A stretch of 64,000 bases of DNA from Streptomyces sp. C10-9-1 (lineage in GTDB: Bacteria > Actinomycetota > Actinomycetes > Streptomycetales > Streptomycetaceae): positions 434,001-498,000 of the forward strand of contig NZ_JANHKP010000001.1 of NCBI RefSeq assembly GCF_024497955.1. The letters run 5' to 3'. A program made the translations under genes and the position numbers. Positions within the stretch are counted from its first letter, which is position 1; each line of letters begins with the position of its first letter. The notes beneath the pieces are model-generated. The model was not told the DNA's origin and did not search any database. It saw nothing but the letters and a program-made list of their open reading frames with translations. Shown here piece by piece: positions 9,401-17,283 of the stretch.

Positions 9401-12400
9401 GTACGAGCTGGTGCCGTTGAAGGACGCGGCGCCGTCGGGGCTGCCCGCCAGCGCGCCGGGCAGGCCCAGCGTCACGTCGCGGTAGGTGCCGGCATGGTTG
9501 CCGCGGTTGAGCAGCAGGTCGCTCTCGGCCTGGTCGGCCCCGGAGTCCTCGCCCAGGCGCCAGTACGAGTAGGGGTTCGCGTCGCGCAGCACCGTGCGGT
9601 GGTGGGAGCCGTCCCCGTAGGTGTAGCGGGTGCAGGCGCCGGTGCCGTCCTCGGGCCCGCACACCTCGGTCAGGCGGTCGCCCGCGTAGGTGTACGTCCA
9701 CGCCAGGGGCTCGGCCTGGCCGTCGGGGCTCTCCGTGGTCACGCCGGTGACGTGGCCGTCCGCCCAGGTGAGGTGCAGGGCCCGCCCGCCGGCGCCGGTG
9801 ACGGTGGTGAGCTGACCGCCGGTGTACGTCATCGTCTGCGCTCGGCCGCGGAAGTCGGTGACCTCGGTGATGCGGCCCTGCGCGTCGAAGACGTAGCCGG
9901 TCTGCTCCTTGTCCGTCAGCCGCCAGCCGTCGTCGGCCGTGCGGGTGAGGGTGGTGAAACTTCCGTGGGGCGGGGCGTAGCTGCCGTCGGGGTTGTGCCC
10001 GAAGCGGACCTGACGGCCCGAGGGGTAGGTGACGACGACGTTGCCGCTGCCGTCCCCGTCCGGTTCGACCCGCATGTCGTAGCGGGTGCTCCAGCCCGCG
10101 CCGAAGGCGCTGCCGTCGCGCGGGTCACGGCTGTTGTAGGTGCGGGTGACGGTGAGGGCCGGGCCCGCCGTCGCGACCTGGGCGTCGGTGTCCGTCGTGG
10201 TGTAGTTGCCGATGCGCGGGTCCACCTCGCGCCCGCCGGCCTCCGCACCGCCCAGGTGCGAGGTGACGGCGGGCTGCTCGACGGCCGTGGTGAAGGGGTA
10301 GTACGGGCTGAGCGGCCCTTCCTTGGTGGCCTCGCGCGCCTTGACCCGCCACACGTACTGCTCGCCCCAGCCGAGCTTGCCGGCGGGCACGTTCCAGGTG
10401 CGGTGCTCGACCCAGTTGGAGTCGACGCAGTTCACCGGTGCCTCGGTGGTGCCCTCGCAGACCTCGAACCAGTAGTCCAGGTCGGCGCCGGCGGGCCAGT
10501 GGTCGACGGTCTCCGCGTCCACGAACAGGGCGGGGGTCAGGCTGCCGACCTGTCCGCCGGGCCTCGGGTAGACGTCGGTGATGCGCGGGCCGACGTCCTG
10601 CGAGGTGACGGTGACCGTGGTGAACGGGACGTTCTCGCTGGACATCCACTTCTGGTCCCGCAACCGCTGCATGTCGAAGCTGACCTTGTACGTGCCCGGC
10701 GGCAGCTCCGGTATCCGCGCGTCCAGCGTGGCGTCGTCGCCGGGGGTGAGGCGCTCGTTGAGGCGCGTGAAGGCGACGGCGTCCAGCAGGGCGCCGCTGT
10801 CGTAGTCGCGGACCCGGGCGCCGAGGCGGAGCTCGTTCCAGCCCAGCGGTTCCCAGGTGAAGTCGCCCAGGTTCCTGACGTTGACGCTGAGCTCGCCGCC
10901 CTGATGGCCGGTGAGCGGTGCCTTGGGTGTGGTGCCGACGCTGTACTTCGCGCCCCACGCGCTGTGCGTGACGGCCAGGTAGGGCTCGTTGGCGGAGTTG
11001 CGGCTGCCGAAGCGCTTCCAGGCTCCGCTGTCGCTGTAACCGGCGCGCAGGCTCAGGCCGTGGTTCGCGACGGAGCCGTCCACCCAGCCCTGCACGAGGT
11101 CGGTGCCGCTGCGGCCGAGGTCGATGACCTCCCAGCGCGAACCGCCGCAGTTCTCGCCGTGGGCGAAGGAGTCCTTCGCGACGGGGGTGGACTTCACGGA
11201 CGGCGCGTTGTTCCAGGTGACCGTGGAGACGCTCCAGGACTCGGTGACCTGGTGGACGCGCACCTCGTGGTCGGAGCAGGAGGAGGACCAGTGGTTGAAC
11301 AGTCCCAGGTCGGCGTTGAGGATGTAGCGGTTGTCCAGCGTGGCGGCGAGGTCCTGGAAGCTGAGGTAGCTCATGGCGCGGCTGCCGCCGCCGTCGTAGC
11401 TGCCGACCTTCAGCTCGTCGTCACCGCTGAAGTTGCTGTTCGGCCAGTCGTCCTGGACGAAGGCGTCGCCGTAGGTCTCGACGTCGTCGACGCTGGGGTC
11501 GACGTAGACGGGGTAGACGCGTTCGGGGCTGTCGAGCCAGGCGTCGTCCATGGTCACCTGGAGTGCCCAGCCGCCGTCGCGCTTCTTCAGCCGGTAGGTG
11601 ACGTCGCCGGAGATCGCCGGTCCGCCGGAGGCGGGGTCCTCGGCGGAGTCCTCCATCCAGCCCGTCGGGATGACGGCGCGGACGGTGCCCTCGCCGTCGC
11701 GGAGCAGGACGGCGCCGTCCCGGTCGAGCTTCGGTGTGAGGCCGTCGAGTTCGAGGGGGAAGGTCCAGGTGCGGGGGGCGTCCGGCGAGTTGAGGACGAT
11801 CGTCTCCTTGATCATCCCGTGCTTCGCCTGGATGGCCAGGTCCGCGTCCTCGCGGATGCCCGCGTAGGTGACGGTGTCGTCGGCGACCGTGCCCGTGACG
11901 CCGTCGGCACCGCTGAGCCCGAAGGCGACAGCGTGCCCGTCCTTGCCGACGGCCATCTCGGCGAGGGCGGAGTCGTCGCCCTGCCCGGCGACGCTGAGGG
12001 CCGTGTCGTCCGCCGCGACGTGCAGCCGGCCGCCGGCGGCGGCCGGGGCACGCCGTGCGGCGGCGGGGCGTTCGGCCTTCGCCGAGGGCACGAGCGAGGT
12101 GTCGATGTCCTTCCAGCCGCCGTCCTCGGCGCGGAAGTGAACGGGCTCCGGGTAGACGCGGGTCGTGCGGGTGCCGTCCGGGTTGCGGAACTCCTTGGTG
12201 GTGGCGGTCCGTTCGCCGGTGTCCTCCGTGCTGCGGCCGGGTACGAAGCCGGGAGTGCTGTCCTCGGCCGGGGTCCGGTCGGCTTTGATCCCCACCGGGT
12301 CGGCCTCGGGCTCGACGGGCGCGAACCCCGCGGCGTCGTCGGCCAGGGGCAGCGCGTCGCCGTCGGCTGCGAGAGCGGCCGCGTCGGCGCGGTTGGGGCC

Positions 12401-12658
12401 GGTGGCGTCGGTCCGGGCGGAACTGACGGCGTGCTCGCGTCCGGCCGCCGTGCCGGTGCGCTGCTCCGGCGCGTCGGTGGTGGCCCCGGGCAGGGTGGGG
12501 GCTGCGGTGGCGATCCCGGTGAGGGCCGGGGACGGCAGCATTCCTGCGGCGACGGCCAGCACGAGGGCGCCCGCGGTGAGCCGGAGGGTTTCACGCCCTC
12601 GCCCCGAACGGTGCCGCCGTCGGGGACCGGACAGCTTCCGCGGCGAAGAGCGGGGCAC
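3446..12658 (-). CDS. Giant RHS-repeat polymorphic toxin with C-terminal EndoNS_2-type nuclease
   Basis: The product has 3070 residues. The start is GTG 12658, behind GAAGGAG at 5 nt; a GTG 42 nt upstream lies before that site and is rejected. Order: Arg-rich leader plus hydrophobic signal (about 20-55), disordered Ala/Asp-rich segment, DNRLRE-like domain (about 390-570), Ig-like linkers, first YD/RHS repeats (about 800-1030), LamG-like domain (about 1060-1235), long RHS repeat array (about 1250-2580), RHS core boundary with LGYQGEYTDPDTG and FTYGNASPLVHTDPSGH, a hydrophobic pretoxin segment, Gly/Ser and polyproline linker, then the toxin tail (about 2920-3070). The tail shows NRTHIIGDKF, ENLFTGTDRMNKSGM and CENRIARQL, matching EndoNS_2 DNA/RNA non-specific endonucleases (RGHLIG ... 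ENLVTQT ... MN ... FEN). RHS shells encapsulate such toxins; delivery is probably secretion and contact with competitors. A SUKH immunity gene overlaps its end. Confidence 0.9.
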   Translation of the reverse strand: MPRSSPRKLSGPRRRHRSGRGRETLRLTAGALVLAVAAGMLPSPALTGIATAAPTLPGATTDAPEQRTGTAAGREHAVSSARTDATGPNRADAAALAADGDALPLADDAAGFAPVEPEADPVGIKADRTPAEDSTPGFVPGRSTEDTGERTATTKEFRNPDGTRTTRVYPEPVHFRAEDGGWKDIDTSLVPSAKAERPAAARRAPAAAGGRLHVAADDTALSVAGQGDDSALAEMAVGKDGHAVAFGLSGADGVTGTVADDTVTYAGIREDADLAIQAKHGMIKETIVLNSPDAPRTWTFPLELDGLTPKLDRDGAVLLRDGEGTVRAVIPTGWMEDSAEDPASGGPAISGDVTYRLKKRDGGWALQVTMDDAWLDSPERVYPVYVDPSVDDVETYGDAFVQDDWPNSNFSGDDELKVGSYDGGGSRAMSYLSFQDLAATLDNRYILNADLGLFNHWSSSCSDHEVRVHQVTESWSVSTVTWNNAPSVKSTPVAKDSFAHGENCGGSRWEVIDLGRSGTDLVQGWVDGSVANHGLSLRAGYSDSGAWKRFGSRNSANEPYLAVTHSAWGAKYSVGTTPKAPLTGHQGGELSVNVRNLGDFTWEPLGWNELRLGARVRDYDSGALLDAVAFTRLNERLTPGDDATLDARIPELPPGTYKVSFDMQRLRDQKWMSSENVPFTTVTVTSQDVGPRITDVYPRPGGQVGSLTPALFVDAETVDHWPAGADLDYWFEVCEGTTEAPVNCVDSNWVEHRTWNVPAGKLGWGEQYVWRVKAREATKEGPLSPYYPFTTAVEQPAVTSHLGGAEAGGREVDPRIGNYTTTDTDAQVATAGPALTVTRTYNSRDPRDGSAFGAGWSTRYDMRVEPDGDGSGNVVVTYPSGRQVRFGHNPDGSYAPPHGSFTTLTRTADDGWRLTDKEQTGYVFDAQGRITEVTDFRGRAQTMTYTGGQLTTVTGAGGRALHLTWADGHVTGVTTESPDGQAEPLAWTYTYAGDRLTEVCGPEDGTGACTRYTYGDGSHHRTVLRDANPYSYWRLGEDSGADQAESDLLLNRGNHAGTYRDVTLGLPGALAGSPDGAASFNGTSSYVQLPDQLVSDTPYLTVELWFRTSGSGVLFSYQDHTLEENTTGTYTPALYVGTDGKLRGEFWNGTDAPITSAAPVDDGTWHHAALTAAGNTQTLYLDGQAVGTLAGGISQYDQRFVYLGAGYWKDWPGTTGTIGHFTGGIDEVAVYGRPLGERTIAEHHAAGATAQQLTKVVRPSGRVHAEVAYDTALDRVASSTDADGGTYQLSAHELTGPEGRPASDGEAGVEADPTVTVTVTDPDERKSTYSYDPLQGHRLVAQTDAGGHTATFAYDTGGFLAATTAPDGTVTRLGHDERGNRISQTTCRDAGDDATCHTAYTAYFLNADDPLDPRNDQVTAHRDARSASATDDTYRTSYGYNAHGDRISTTSPATPGFPAGRTVTHTFTDGSETAVGGGTAPAGLLETTTDARGGVTTRAYTAAGDPARVTDPAGVVTEYTYDALGRELSSTVTSDAHPDGVTGTTAYDGESRVVKATSPATTDAVTGEEHQAVTTYTYDADGLMLTESVADALGGDAARTTTRTYDAHGRLATSTGPEQGQETYAYDVRGHQTARTMPTGEEFTYAYTALGMLAEVTLKDYDDGSGTAADVVLDSYAYDPAGRLAEHTDAMGRTTRHSYYDDGLPARRTLVGFREQDGTTRDVVLSERRYDAAGNLTSETTGNGSVTTAYEVDAAGRTTAEVLDPTGLARRTAYTHDAGGDVLTETRTGAGGARTERVTYQRNTVGDVVRVTVENGTDDLVTTRTVDDRGLTLTETAPRGNAGGADPAAHTTGFTYDALGRLVETAAAPVTVEQHGATATTARPTTRTGYNTFGEVTATRDPNGHVTRTAYDTAGRPVSTTLPDYTPPGASTPQTATLRRTYDAAGRVATETDPLGSVTSYTYDQLGRLTAVTEPAPTEGAEQPVTRHTHDLLGERLSTTDPTGARTEATYDELGRRITSTVVERRPAPGNHTTRLAYDDAGNLLSTTSPTGIVTSSTYNAAGQPLTTTDAAGKTTTHAYGPTGLPVSVTDPLGRTVRTAHDPAGRATSVTDVAPDGTELRTRSTAYDAAGNAVDLTGPLGHTVHRTFDALGRITGLTEPADGTTSLTTTFGYDAAGNRTRLTDGRGNTTWYTFTSRGGPESVVEAATTAHPDAADRTFTTVYDAAGRPVREIQPGGVEQVRTFDALGRLTEATGSGAEAATGTDAFGYDLAGRLTSLSAPGGTNNLAYDDRGNLLSASGPSGDATFTYDAEGRLTGRTDAAGTAGFGYDAAGRLASAVDPLTGTTQAYTYDAASRPASVGYGTGAATRTFGYDVLGRLADDTLKASDGTTTASVAYTYDDRDRLTGKTTTGTAGAGENAYTYDAAGRLTGWTAPDGTVTDYAWDAAGNRTRAGDATATYDERNRLLTADGTGYTWSARGTLLGTTGGPDGDTTAAYDALGRLLTDGTTAYAYDGLGRLVQRGGTGLKYADTSNNPVDAAGELIARDPSGNPMSTAGADGTGATAVLTDAHGDVTGTFAPSTGALAGSTAYAPFGEATQQSGARGALGYQGEYTDPDTGKVNMHARWYDPGTGAFASRDSWTLDPVPSVQANRFTYGNASPLVHTDPSGHLVACATPVTAPACAGAAVGSPGGPIGSTIGGTVGLFVGIGIYYWSRPDSSSSSSSSSYSFSWGSPHSSLAASLRAQAEAAQNRAWRAQMQAAQDAARVRAAREAARLADKARNHWGGSGGSYGGGSGGSYGGGSGGAWPVGTPVHVGPPPPPPPPPWSVILRRVLQQDHAREASEATIDPAFEQYVEDSATRSQREVQVTEEELRGYFKLYPRATGEEMAQELLGFAPQPASGGGGSSTSRDRCSSTPRSERYNYQPLRNGRPDGATALICPSDLKPTGAKRDDEARVTVHGFPEGNNIGDDGKPIYNRTHIIGDKFHGEWRSENLFTGTDRMNKSGMKRCENRIARQLRANKPVFYSGQLVYGDGGDAIPEAIRMTAYTQDGLLFDKTVQNISDWQITC

Positions 12659-13042
12659 GGGGACTCCTTCTGACGGCTGATACAGCAAAGCCGACCGCAC
12701 CCGCGAGGGGACGGCCGGCCACGTGCGTGTGGGGCTCAGGGCGCACGGGGGCCACGGACATGGGTTCGTAGCCTCCGAGCGGCGTAAACGTTAGATGATC
12801 TGATGCAGGAGATGTGTTGGCCATGACAACGAACGCATAACGCCTGAGGGGTCCGTGAAGGTCCGGCGAAGACCGGAGCGACACGGCCCGCTGCCCCAAC
12901 AAGGCGTGCTGGGCACTTGTTTGGCGTCCCCGAGCGGTCGCCCCGGACCGGCGCGAGGCGGCTCCGGCGGTGATCAAGTTGAGATCTTGGTCTGGTTAGC
13001 CTGCGTTCTCGATCCGAAAGGCCGCCGCGCGAATGGGGAGTC
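12659..13042. other. Divergent control region between the RHS toxin and FG-GAP genes
   Basis: No gene is seen in these 384 bases. The middle part (about 12780-12850) is noticeably AT-richer than its surroundings and probably holds the promoters for both divergent genes. I could not assign convincing -35/-10 pairs with acceptable spacing. Confidence 0.4.
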
Positions 13043-14599
13043 ATGGCTGAGACGAGAACGAGGGCACCGCGCCTGCGGGGCCGGCTGGTCGCGGCCGGGC
13101 TGCTGGCGTGCGCCGGTGCCGTGACCGTCGGCAGCCTGCTCATCGGGGCCGCCCAGCCCGCGGTGCAGCCCTACGACTTCAACGGCGACGGGATCGCCGA
13201 CCTGGCGATCGGAGTGCCGGGCAACGTCGTCGCGGGCAAGAGCGCGGCCGGTTCGGTCGTCGTCGCGAACGGCACGTCGAACGGCCCGGCCGGCAGTTCC
13301 GTCCGCATCGACCAGGAGTCCCCGGGAGTGGCCGGGGTCGCCGAGGCGGACGACAGCTACGGAAGCGCCTTCGCCAGCGCGGACTTCGACGGCGACGGCT
13401 ACGCCGACCTGGCCGTCAGCGCCCCGCTGGAGGCCATCGGCGACACCCAGGGCGCCGGATTCGTCATCGTCCACTACGGCAGTTCCGGCGGCGTCCACGG
13501 CTCACGGAGCACCGCCTTCGACGAGGACACCGCCGGAATCCCCGGCGCACCGGGCTGGGACGAGTTCTTCGGCTACTCCCTGGCCGCCGGTGACCTCAAC
13601 GGCGACGGGTACGCCGACCTCGTCGTCGGCCAGCCGCTCGACCATGTGGACGGCCACGCCAACGCCGGAAGCCTGCGCGTCGTCTTCGGCTCCGCCTCCG
13701 GCCTGGACACCTCCTCGGCCGTGTGGATCGACCAGTCCACCCCCAACGTCCCGGGCACCCCCGAGGACGAGGACCGTTTCGGCGAGCAGCTCGCCATCGG
13801 CGACATCGACGGCGACGGCAACGCCGACCTCGTGGTCACCACCCTGGGCGAGCAGATCTCCGGCAGCTCCGACCGCGGCTCCGTCCACGTGCTGTACGGC
13901 CCGGTCGACGACGCGCCCGCCGCCGGGGGCTATATCGACTCCGCCCACATCGACGGCATCGGCGAGTTCTCCGGAAGCGCCCTCGCGCTCGGCCACTTCA
14001 ACGACGACGCCTACCTCGACGTCGCCATCGGCGTCTCCGACCAGAAGGTCGACGAGGACGGCGCCGCCGGCCGCCTCGCCGTCCTCTACGCCGACGCGGA
14101 CGGGCTCTCCCACGAGGACGTCGAGGTCTTCGACCAGGACACCCCCGGCATCGCCGGAGGCCCCGAGCCCGAGGACTACTTCGCCTCCTCGCTCGCGGCG
14201 GGCGACTTCGACGGCGACGGCGTGGACGACCTCGTCGTCGGCATGCGCAGCGAGGCCATCGGCTCGGCGAAGGGCTCCGGCGCCTCCCTCGTCCTCTTCG
14301 GCAACGCCACCGGAGGCATCACGGCGAGCGGAGCCGTCTGGATCGACCAGGACACCGAGGGAGTTCCGGGCACGGTGTGGGAGGGCGACCACTTCGGCTG
14401 GACCGTCGGTGCCCTGGACACCGACGGCGACGGACGGGACGAACCGCTCATCGGCGCCCCCGGCAACGCCGCCGGAACCGTCACCGTGGTGAAGGTCCGC
14501 CCCGGCGACCTGGAGTCCGCCACCGCCCTCGCCGAAGCCGACCTCGGCTGGCCCGCCGGCTCCGACGGCGACGCCTTCGGCATCACCCTGCCCCGCTGA
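13043..14599 (+). CDS. Secreted FG-GAP (integrin-alpha-like) repeat protein
   Basis: A 518-residue exported protein. An Arg-rich n-region is followed by the hydrophobic stretch LVAAGLLACAGAVTVGSLLIGAAQPA (written here as residues about 16-41), a Sec-type signal peptide. Seven FG-GAP units follow, each with a calcium-binding loop such as DFNGDGIADL, DFDGDGYADL, DLNGDGYADL, DIDGDGNADL or DFDGDGVDDL and a downstream GS/YG/FG strand motif. These fold as a beta-propeller. The family binds ligands or carbohydrates on the cell surface; the exact target cannot be read. A GGGGAG precedes the ATG closely. It is transcribed divergently from the RHS toxin, with no clear functional link. Confidence 0.85.
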   Translation: MAETRTRAPRLRGRLVAAGLLACAGAVTVGSLLIGAAQPAVQPYDFNGDGIADLAIGVPGNVVAGKSAAGSVVVANGTSNGPAGSSVRIDQESPGVAGVAEADDSYGSAFASADFDGDGYADLAVSAPLEAIGDTQGAGFVIVHYGSSGGVHGSRSTAFDEDTAGIPGAPGWDEFFGYSLAAGDLNGDGYADLVVGQPLDHVDGHANAGSLRVVFGSASGLDTSSAVWIDQSTPNVPGTPEDEDRFGEQLAIGDIDGDGNADLVVTTLGEQISGSSDRGSVHVLYGPVDDAPAAGGYIDSAHIDGIGEFSGSALALGHFNDDAYLDVAIGVSDQKVDEDGAAGRLAVLYADADGLSHEDVEVFDQDTPGIAGGPEPEDYFASSLAAGDFDGDGVDDLVVGMRSEAIGSAKGSGASLVLFGNATGGITASGAVWIDQDTEGVPGTVWEGDHFGWTVGALDTDGDGRDEPLIGAPGNAAGTVTVVKVRPGDLESATALAEADLGWPAGSDGDAFGITLPR

Positions 14600-15190
14600 C
14601 GCCCCGTCCGGTCCCGCCCGCGCCCCGTGTGCACGGTCCCGGGCAGGGCTGACGGGCCGGAGGGCCGTGGTGCGTCAGGGCGGTGGGAGGTCCTGGAGGT
14701 CCTACGGGAGGCCGCCCGGCTGCCGGACACGACCTGAACCCCGGCCGACCGGTCCTGCCGGTGACGGCGCGGGCGTTCAGGAGGCCGCGCGGACGACTGC
14801 CGACGCCGTCCAGCGGTTGGACACCGCGGCCGGAAGGACGTGCCGGCGCCAACTCGGCGTCGTACAGTCGGCGTGAAGGACGCCGCCGCGTACCCCCACC
14901 TCTCGCACGCCGTGGACCGACACGGGCATGCTCTTGTGGTGAGACCTGTCCGGCCGGGGGCTTTCGTCCATCCGGGGCCAGAGCCGCCCGGCCCGCTCCA
15001 CCCGGACATGGGCCGACCAGTCCGCTTCCCGGAGAGCATTCCGCCGAGAAGGCGTCACCGTTCGGGAGGGCCATTCCCTTTCGTCACACGTCTACCGGAG
15101 AGCCAGCCCCACTCCATGGCCGACGGCGCAAAGGTCTGCAGTGCGCGTCACTGCGCCACTATGATCAGCGACAGAGGGACAGGGGGTGGC
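14600..15190. other. Long leader region upstream of the EACC1-caspase module
   Basis: Almost 600 bases without a supportable gene. A frame open from 14840 runs into the EACC1 gene, but its upstream part is low-complexity Arg/Pro/His and the conserved domain only begins at ATG 15191. The promoter-like element at 15138-15165 is the one feature noted. Confidence 0.5.
15138..15165 (+). promoter_or_regulatory. Promoter -10 with overlapping inverted repeat upstream of the EACC1 gene
   Basis: TATGAT at 15160-15165 is a near-consensus -10 box, 25 nt before the ATG. Immediately upstream lies the inverted repeat GCAGTG-CGCGT-CACTGC (15138-15154), which occupies the spacer and overlaps the weak -35 position. 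That is the typical place for a repressor operator. Seen directly; the regulator is unknown. Confidence 0.45.
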
Positions 15191-15574
15191 ATGACATCCG
15201 GTATCGAACTGGTAGTCAGCGCGGACACAACGAAGTTCGCCTCAGATGATCAGCGCTGGCTCGATCAAGTGGCGTTATTGCGTTCCACACTTCACGACCA
15301 GACCGGTGCGGTGTCCCGGCGGGGTGTCCCTGCCCCGGGTGCGAAGGGGGCCCTTGAGGCGACCATCCTCGCCGTGGGCTCATCCGGTGCCCTGGCTGCT
15401 GTCGTGGCGTGCTTCCGGGCCTGGTTGGCGCGGGACAAGACACGGACGCTTACGGTGACCTGGACCGACGATCAGGGTATGACGCGGACCATGACTCTCA
15501 GTGGGAAGAATCTTGATCAGGCGTCATTCCAGGCCCTTGCCGAAGCCGCCGGCAAGGGCCTCGGAGGATCCTGA
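15191..15574 (+). CDS. Effector-associated constant component EACC1-like protein
   Basis: A small protein of 127 residues. After an N-terminal beta segment come DQRWLDQVALLRSTLHDQTG and the PAPGAKGALEATILAVGSSG block. A predicted hydrophobic helix (SSGALAAVVACFRAWLARDK) follows, then a strand-rich tail with TLTVTWTDDQG. This is the arrangement of EACC1, a small invariant partner encoded next to caspase, trypsin or other effector genes in actinomycete conflict systems. The start ATG has GGGGG at 6-10 nt upstream. Only 2 nt separate its stop from the caspase gene, whose ribosome site lies inside this gene, so the two are co-expressed. Its precise biochemical role is not established; it is inferred to be an adaptor or trigger of the effector. 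Confidence 0.75.
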   Translation: MTSGIELVVSADTTKFASDDQRWLDQVALLRSTLHDQTGAVSRRGVPAPGAKGALEATILAVGSSGALAAVVACFRAWLARDKTRTLTVTWTDDQGMTRTMTLSGKNLDQASFQALAEAAGKGLGGS

Positions 15575-15576
15575 TC

Positions 15577-17097
15577 GTGGCCGACCCCCGCTATCGTGCG
15601 CTGCTGATCGGCAACGCGAGCTTCCCTCGCGCTCCGCATGCACTACTGACGCTGCGCGGCCCTCTGGTCGACATCGAAAGGGTCGGCCGCGTTCTGACCG
15701 ACGGAGACGTGGGGCTCTTCTCGCCGCGGAACGTTGTGACCCTTCCGGACAAGGGGGTTCAGGAACTGCGGGAGCAAGTGGAGGGATTCTTCTCCACTGC
15801 CAGGCCCGAAGACGTGCTCCTCCTGTACTACAGCGGTCACGGAGAGCTCGACACGTACAACAAGCTGTACCTGTGCGCCAACGACACCACGCCTCAGCGA
15901 CTTGTGGCCACAGCGCTCAGCGCCGCGGAGATCAGCATGATGATTGACCGCTCGGCGGCCGGGACCACCATCATCATTCTCGACTGCTGTCACGGCGCCG
16001 CGTTCAAGACAGGCAGCAACCCCCTCACGGCTTCGGTCGCGGGAAGGGGCCGGTACGTCCTGGCCAGCAGTCGTTCCACTCAGCTCGCCCGGGACGCCGA
16101 GATCGACGGACAGCCGAGCCCGTTCACCTCCATGCTGGTGCGCGGGCTTCAGCATGCGGAGGGCCGGGGAAACCTCACGGTGGGTGAGCTGTACCGGCAG
16201 GTCCACCATTGGATAACAGCGGAGAGCCCCCAGCCTCCCCATCTGACCTTCGACGGGGAGGGGGACGTCGTCATCGCCCGCCGACGTGCTCCGCACCCGC
16301 CACATCACACGAGCCGCCTCTCGCCGGGCAGCGGCCGGGCCCACCGGACCGAGCGACCGGGCAGCACGGGAAGACTCCCGGACCAGGCACCCGGGGCACG
16401 GCCCCTGGCCGTCCCCCTCGACTCGTCCCCACGCGCCCCCGGCCCCGTGGAGCTCTCGTGGACCGGTAAGGAACCACTGTCCGAGTACGCTGACGTGGAG
16501 AGTCGCAGTCGGTTGCGCTCCCCCGTTCTCCGCAGATGGTCCTCTGCCCTCCCCGTGATCGTCAGCGCAGTGATTGTCACTCCGATATGGCTGATCGCGT
16601 TCATCTGGGTCATGACTGCGGACGACAGCAAGCTGGGGGGACATCCGGTCCTTACCCGGGGGGCCTATCTTGCAGCCGTCTACCTCGTCGGGTTCATGGC
16701 ACTCATGAACTGCGCCTTGGCGTACCGGGAGTGGCGGAAGATTCCCAAGCCGGTCTGGTGGACCCTGTCCATCGGTCCCCATTACATCGCGACCACTACG
16801 ATCAACGGACGTCGCGAGTTCTACTGGGAGAGCATCGAGCGCATCGCGATCGAGCCGATCGAGAGTTCGGGTCCGCACCACTACAACGGACTCCACATCA
16901 AGAACGTCCCGATGGCGAACAGGCCGAAATTGAATGCTCCGGCGGGGTGGCCCGTCGCTCAAGAGCCCCCCTCGTCCAGGCACTCCTCCCTGTTCCCCGT
17001 CTGCGTACTCGGGCCGCTCACGGAACAGGAGCGGGTAGCGCTGTTCAGCGCCCTCTCCCGGTACGGCGGGCGCCGCTGGAAGAAGCCGTGGCCATGA
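15577..17097 (+). CDS. Caspase-family protease effector with C-terminal membrane region
   Basis: A 506-residue protein. Residues about 1-235 are a caspase (C14) domain with catalytic His88 in YYSGHGE and catalytic Cys138 in ILDCCHGA. A disordered Pro/Arg-rich linker follows (about 236-315). Two predicted transmembrane helices (about 325-350 and 360-383) and a C-terminal beta-rich domain (about 400-490, starting near WWTLSIGPHYIATT) come next; that last domain resembles the PH-like domains that follow two-helix membrane anchors. The GTG start is chosen for GGAGGA 8 nt upstream. Together with EACC1 it forms a two-gene conflict module in which the protease probably cleaves host targets on infection or stress and causes dormancy or death. 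Membrane anchoring through a C-terminal PH-like part is uncommon for this family. Confidence 0.85.
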   Translation: MADPRYRALLIGNASFPRAPHALLTLRGPLVDIERVGRVLTDGDVGLFSPRNVVTLPDKGVQELREQVEGFFSTARPEDVLLLYYSGHGELDTYNKLYLCANDTTPQRLVATALSAAEISMMIDRSAAGTTIIILDCCHGAAFKTGSNPLTASVAGRGRYVLASSRSTQLARDAEIDGQPSPFTSMLVRGLQHAEGRGNLTVGELYRQVHHWITAESPQPPHLTFDGEGDVVIARRRAPHPPHHTSRLSPGSGRAHRTERPGSTGRLPDQAPGARPLAVPLDSSPRAPGPVELSWTGKEPLSEYADVESRSRLRSPVLRRWSSALPVIVSAVIVTPIWLIAFIWVMTADDSKLGGHPVLTRGAYLAAVYLVGFMALMNCALAYREWRKIPKPVWWTLSIGPHYIATTTINGRREFYWESIERIAIEPIESSGPHHYNGLHIKNVPMANRPKLNAPAGWPVAQEPPSSRHSSLFPVCVLGPLTEQERVALFSALSRYGGRRWKKPWP

Positions 17098-17283
17098 CGG
17101 CTTCTCCGTGAAGCGGACTGACCGGCGTGTGCGGGGGCAACGGGCCGGTCGTCCCGGCCGGCGGTCCGGTGCGGCGGCCCCGCCCGCCGGGGGCTTCGGA
17201 GCGCTCCCGGAGGGAAGGCTCCCCGTGAGGTGCCCGGGCGGGGCGGCGGCGGGGCCCGGGGTCACCGGCGGAGGGTGGAGGCA

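Noticed and set aside
8048..12673. A 1541-codon plus-strand frame opposite the RHS gene
   Set aside because: Same reason: a GC-rich antisense shadow with low-complexity composition.
12970..13005. TTGAGA ... TAGCCT as a promoter for the FG-GAP gene
   Set aside because: The spacing is only 12 nt, too short for a sigma-70 type promoter.
14840..15190. N-terminal extension of the EACC1 gene
   Set aside because: The extra 117 codons are low-complexity and cross the promoter-like element; ATG 15191 fits the family start.
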